This document shows, piece after piece, positions 59,641 to 64,000 of a DNA stretch of 64,000 nt. Where the stretch lies: assembly GCF_954871325.1 (NCBI RefSeq), contig NC_088777.1, forward strand, positions 16,407,366-16,471,365, read 5' to 3'. Both the position numbers and the translations under genes were made by a program. The notes beneath the pieces were generated by a model. It saw only the letters and a list, made by a program, of their open reading frames with translations, did no database searches and was not told where the DNA came from. Source of the DNA: Gordionus sp. m RMFG-2023 (lineage: Eukaryota > Nematomorpha > Gordioida > Chordodea > Parachordodidae). Each line of letters begins with the position of its first letter. The stretch's first letter is position 1.

Positions 59641-60300
59641 GTTAAAAGGTTATGGATCGCTTAGTCCAATTGTATGAATTAAAAGTTTGGTAGTTTATGT
59701 GGAATATTGCTAGCAATATATTATTGAGTTAATGTATTGCATTGTAAAATTTGATTAAATGGTATTAATAAAATGGTAAAAAATATGTGCAGTTGGTTAA
59801 GTTTTTGTCTTAAATTTTATAGGAATAAAATTCAAAAGAATAAATGAAGTAAAATATGGGGGTCAAGTTGTATTATGTTAAAGCTTAACTTGATTTAATT
59901 TTTTTTATATATCGTTAGTAGAAGAATGTTGGAAGATAAAATGTTTATATGAGTTGGGATTGTAATCAAATGTAAATAGCTAAAAATAATTGAAAGTAAT
60001 AAATTATCACATGAGTTTGTTAATGTACAATTTCTATTAAAAGTGAAAATGATACAGGGTAAGATATTATAATAAAAACAAAAAGTTAAAAGAATGAAAC
60101 AGTATGTGTCTTTATTTTTACATTTAAAAAATAAATGACGATTCATTAATATATAACAAAACAAACACTACAAAAATACATATGGTAAAATTTTAATGTA
60201 ATTTTTTTGCATTTACAATTTTTATATTACTTAAACTTTTTTATATAAAATACAGTTTAATATTTTTTTCAAATGTTTAATATATGACAAATTTTATATA
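59641..60300. other. AT-rich stretch between transposon relics
   Basis: No gene is supported here. It may include the 3' end of the LTR fossil and the 5' end of the IS630-like element, but no repeats marking either were found. Confidence 0.4.
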
Positions 60301-60960
60301 GTAATACAAATAATACAAATTCATTTACATCAAATCCTGATCCTATTTATTCTAATTCAATACCTAATATATCTGCTACAAATAATTCCCATTATATCAA
60401 TTCTCCCTTATTGTATAAAAATATTGAATATAGCCAGAGAAAAAATATTTTTCTTAGACAGACAGGCATAAATTTACATGTTGTACCTGTTTACGCCTGG
60501 GCACCATACAATGTTATGCCAACTGTTAAAGTCCCACCATCTAATGGTAAAAATTTAAGTATATTATGTACTATGGGAATCGAAGGTGTCATACTTTATC
60601 GCATCATCGAGGGAGCTTATAATAGTCTACTATTTCGAAAATATATGATAGAACTAATTAATATCATACCAAGGGATGCAGTTATTGTTAAAGACAATGC
60701 ATCCATCCATAAAAGTCACCTCATTGATAGTTTTAAAGTGCGAGTAGAATTTTGCTCCCCTATTCGCCTCAACTTAATCCAATAGAGATTTTCTTTGGCG
60801 TATTATAAAACAAATATAGGTCAATGAATCCCCGACCAAATACAAGAAACGAAATCGTTCATAATGTAACATCAATTCTTAATGAATTTACTATTCCTTA
60901 TGACTTTTCAAAATAAAATGCATCAATATTTGGAGAATGGTTATCGAGGACAACCATTGA
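60301..60960 (+). pseudogene. broken IS630/Tc1-like DDE transposase, catalytic part
   Basis: The frame 60411-60785 reads FLRQTGINLHVVPVYAWAP, GKNLSILCTMGIEGVILYR and VIVKDNASIHKSHLIDSF. The last of these carries the second acid of the DDE triad in DNASIHKS. A single frame change then leads to PYSPQLNPIEIFFG (the third acid, Glu), whose downstream region runs to about 60960. The usual first acid in a FLDETG-like motif reads RQ here, so the catalytic site is also altered. The N-terminal helix-turn-helix part is missing. It is related in type to 23914-24840 but is not the same copy. Element ends were not found. Confidence 0.78.
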
Positions 60961-61846
60961 ATTAAGGTAAATTTATAAAAATATAATTTATATTTAAATA
61001 TATTTTAAAGGAATATAGAAAATCGGAATACATAAAGAAAAAACGAAAATTAAAATATCCAATTTTTTATATTTTAATGCATTTTTTAAATCTGTTTTGT
61101 CATACATTATAGATTTGATCGTCATTTATTTTTTGAGTATTATATAAAAATAAAAAAACATATGGTTAAATCTTTTTAATTTTTTGCTTTTATTATATTA
61201 ATATACCCTGAAAGGAATTAAAAGATAGTTGTTTTTTTTTAAAAAAAGCAATTAATTATTAAAAGATTAAGAATTAAAAGTAGTAGATCGTAAAAAGGAA
61301 AAATTGTAAAACTTGATAATTTTGATAAGCGGTAATGAGAAGAGAAGAAACGTAAATTGTGAAAAGGCAACTAAGATAAGAGGAATATAATGGTAATGAA
61401 GGAAATAATAAAATGAAGATTATAATGTTGTTGTTTTGTGTAGTGAAACATAAGCAAAAAGGGGTATTGTATGATTTAGGGAAATGTGTTATTTGTCGTA
61501 ATTGAATAAAAATATTAAATTATTTAATATGTTAATTTTCGTATAATTTTATTTGATAGATTATAATAAAAAAGTATATTTATAAAAAAAGGAGTAATAA
61601 AAGAATTTTCAATAATGCTTTGTCTATATTTTAATTATTTTTGCAAAGAAAATAATTTTATATGGATGGGTTTTAATTAATCGTCAATATATTTCATTAA
61701 ATCATCACAACACTGTAGTTGAATCACTCATTTAAAAGTAAAACTTTACTTTATTTTCGTATTTATTAAATATAACCTTATTGAAATATGATAAGTATAA
61801 TATATTAATTTGTTTTTAAAAACATGTTATGATGGTTTACTTTTAT
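60961..61846. other. AT-rich stretch, nothing recognised
   Basis: No open frame of coding character and no repeat ends were seen here. Confidence 0.45.
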
Positions 61847-63194
61847 CAGGGATGTGAACCCGAACCCTCGTATTTTGGCTGAACCCGGATCCTTTATAAA
61901 AGTGGAGGGTCCAAGGATTCTAGGTGTCATAAAAAAAATTTAAAATATAAATATTTTTTTAAAAAATTATATAAATTTTTTAAAATTTTATTAACTTTTT
62001 TTGTGGAATCATTTATTTTATCTTCGCGTTTTTCTTTCAATTTTCTTTGTGGACTTCCATTTTATTTAGAGATTAATATCATTTAGTGTGGGTAATAATA
62101 TTTTATTATGTGAATTTTTTAATATGCTATGTTATAGAAATAGTTGATTATTTTTAAAGTTAATTGTGTAATAATATTTTAATTTAAATGATATTTCACA
62201 ACACGTTGGTCCTCAATTTGTATGATGCTAAAACGATTATTAAGTTTGAAAGATTTCTGTAATAATTTTATTATAGGAGCATATGAAGTCATTTTGTTGA
62301 AAGATGATTGTTGCCAAATAAAGGACCTTACTAGTGTATTAGTTCCTTTAAAAATAACAATATTAAGATTACAATCAAAACAATTATGTTTATTTGATTT
62401 TTATGGATAGGATTAGATGCGGATCAGATTTAGAAAAATTTACAGTCCTTTTTACACGAAATATTAGAAATGAAAATTTGAGAGCAACAATATTTGCAAA
62501 ATAGTGTTGTATACGCTTCATTTATACCCTCGATATCAAGTTTTGAGTATTGAGCAAAAACAAATGGCTAAAGACCATCTTAAGGATTTATGGCATACGC
62601 AAAACTCTATTGTTTACAATATATTGGAGGCTACGACAATATCTATTGGTTGTACTGATAATAATAATAATGATAGAAACATTGATGATCTTGAAACTTT
62701 ACTTTTAGATAGAGAAAAAAAAATTAAATTATCATCAGATAGAAAGGAGAATCAAAAAATGCCTATTGCATCTTTAATAGTAAAGTTCTCAAAAGTTAAA
62801 TATTTTAAAATTCTGGGAAAATTCTTCAATATATCCTAGAATCTTCATGGCTGTACCGGCGACGCAAGTATACAATAATTTTATAAAGATATCTATTTTA
62901 AGTAAGGGTAGAACGTGAATTTTCATCTTTGAAATAATTGTCTATACGTGGAAATCTCAAGGATGATATTTTAGAAGATATTATGATTGTGCGATTAAAT
63001 CATTTAAAATATAAATTATTTCATTTTTAAATTTTTCATTTGTAAATTATGAATATGTATTTAATGAAGTATAATAATACGTGATACGTGATATATAGCG
63101 CTTCTGCCCTCTAGCGTTACCCGGATCCTTTTCAAATTTTATTCCTGTAACCGAACCCGGTCCCTCTTTTTTTGTCGAAGGGTTCACATCCCTG
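61847..63194 (+). mobile_element. hAT transposon, CAGGGATGTGAACCC family
   Basis: The ends CAGGGATGTGAACCC (61847-61861) and GGGTTCACATCCCTG (63180-63194) are perfect 15-bp inverted repeats. The flanks ACTTTTAT and CCTTATAT agree at six of eight bases. Subterminal GAACCCGGATCC/GGATCCTTT words occur at both sides. The plus strand encodes transposase remnants: 62504-62839 (LSIEQKQMAKDHLKDLW and other blocks), then GCTGTACCGGCGACGCAAG-type dimerisation coding with REFSSLK and LSIRGNLKDDILEDIMI near 62920-63000. Several stops and frame changes and a total length of only 1.35 kb show an internally deleted, inactive copy. Confidence 0.85.
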
Positions 63195-63323
63195 CCTTAT
63201 ATCAAACGTCCTTTTTTTTAACTCGTATCATTTTATTTAAAATTATTTATAAATAAAAAAATTGTTCCTGATAATTATATTTAAAACTTTCGATTTGTAT
63301 TTTTTGTCTAATATATATAAAAA

Positions 63324-63695
63324 TTATTTTGCTTCTTTGGTGAAATGTTTTATATTACCGTCAAAACATTTTAAAAACTTAAATGTTATAGGGTAAAAAA
63401 AATCGATAGAGAATGTGACTATTGGAATGAAAACAAAATAGTTGGGATCTTTATTTTTTTGTTTCAGCTTGGGTAAGCGATTTTTGTTTGAGGAGAATGA
63501 AGAGACAATAAATTTTACTTTAGATAAAATACTTATGCAATTTAGAATTAAAGCCCTGCCCCACCTTATCTTCAAAAAATAAAATTTTTCATATATAGGA
63601 AGAACCTTAACAAAAACTAAATTAAAGAGCTGTTTATAATTTTTATACAAGTATTCACGGCACTGCCTTCTGAGAATGATATATAACCCAATCAC
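63324..63695 (-). CDS. uncharacterised minus-strand frame, 123 codons
   Basis: This is the longest open frame near the right edge. It begins MIGLYIILRRQCREYLYKNY and ends with FDGNIKHFTKEAK. The residue mix is K/F/I-rich but includes many W, R, P, G and D residues (RWGRALILNCIS, KLKQKNKDPNYFVFIP), slightly better than AT noise. No domain is recognised. It could be a remnant of a transposon or chance. Confidence 0.2.
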   Translation of the reverse strand: MIGLYIILRRQCREYLYKNYKQLFNLVFVKVLPIYEKFYFLKIRWGRALILNCISILSKVKFIVSSFSSNKNRLPKLKQKNKDPNYFVFIPIVTFSIDFFYPITFKFLKCFDGNIKHFTKEAK

Positions 63696-64000
63696 ATTAT
63701 GTGTTTATACAACTAGATTGGCGATTCATGCATTAAATGCATTTAAAAGTGTATATAAATATAGGAGTCAGTTGTAGCGTCATTTTATGGTTTTCACGAC
63801 GATTAAATGTTAATATAATGATCGGTAAGATAAATAGTGGATGTGTTAGCTACAAAATTAATTAATGAATCGCCAGGCTAGTAGTAAATATACACATCAT
63901 TGAACCTGTTATGATAAATTTATTTGTTATTTAAAACAATCTATTTGGATAAAAATAACAAATAAATTATCTTATTTTTCTACTTATTTAATACAAATAA

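Overview
The window is AT-rich (about three quarters A+T by eye), intron-rich animal nuclear DNA. Three conserved eukaryotic genes can be assembled exon by exon with GT-AG introns and matching phases. They are the C-terminal half of TMEM245 (+ strand, 7467-12726), a complete ACTR10/Arp11 dynactin actin-related protein (+ strand, 27030-40839, 10 exons, 581 codons) and a complete SETDB1-type histone H3K9 methyltransferase (- strand, 53670-41298, 6 exons, 646 codons). The MBD plus bifurcated SET architecture of SETDB1 is characteristic of animals. The species cannot be named from the sequence. The strong AT bias and the shortened or divergent proteins suggest a fast-evolving lineage, which is inference only.

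Layout. 1-7466 is mostly non-coding, with a 5'-truncated LINE (about 3505-4318) that carries a hAT MITE, and one exon-like block (4529-4686). TMEM245 follows. 12727-19801 is repeat-rich: a 42-bp in-frame minisatellite, a FLYWCH-type fragment, several MITEs and a roughly 250-bp repeat. A possible small two-exon membrane protein lies at 19802-21189 (- strand). 22550-24840 holds an LTR-element integrase fossil and a broken IS630/Tc1-like transposase. ACTR10 and SETDB1 converge with about 460 bp between their stop codons. Their introns are packed with hAT elements and MITEs. From 53671 to the end the sequence is transposon debris: a gag/protease LTR fossil split by a 2.1-kb hAT, a second IS630-like transposase and a 1.35-kb hAT.

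The dominant signal is hAT superfamily colonisation. At least a dozen elements are seen. Nine have a perfect or near-perfect 8-bp target duplication, and they fall into several terminal-repeat families. One family has very GC-rich subterminal arms built from GGCCCGGCCCG-like units, in sharp contrast with the AT-rich background. Another has GTAACG-rich ends, with both a transposase-bearing copy (44900-46626) and a deleted derivative (33339-34119).

The most interesting host observation is the SETDB1 homologue. Its first exon runs without interruption from an N-terminal coiled-coil-like segment into the region just before the MBD, so there is no room for the Tudor domains of the usual protein. 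No rRNA, tRNA or CRISPR was found. No wholly new multi-gene system is evident.
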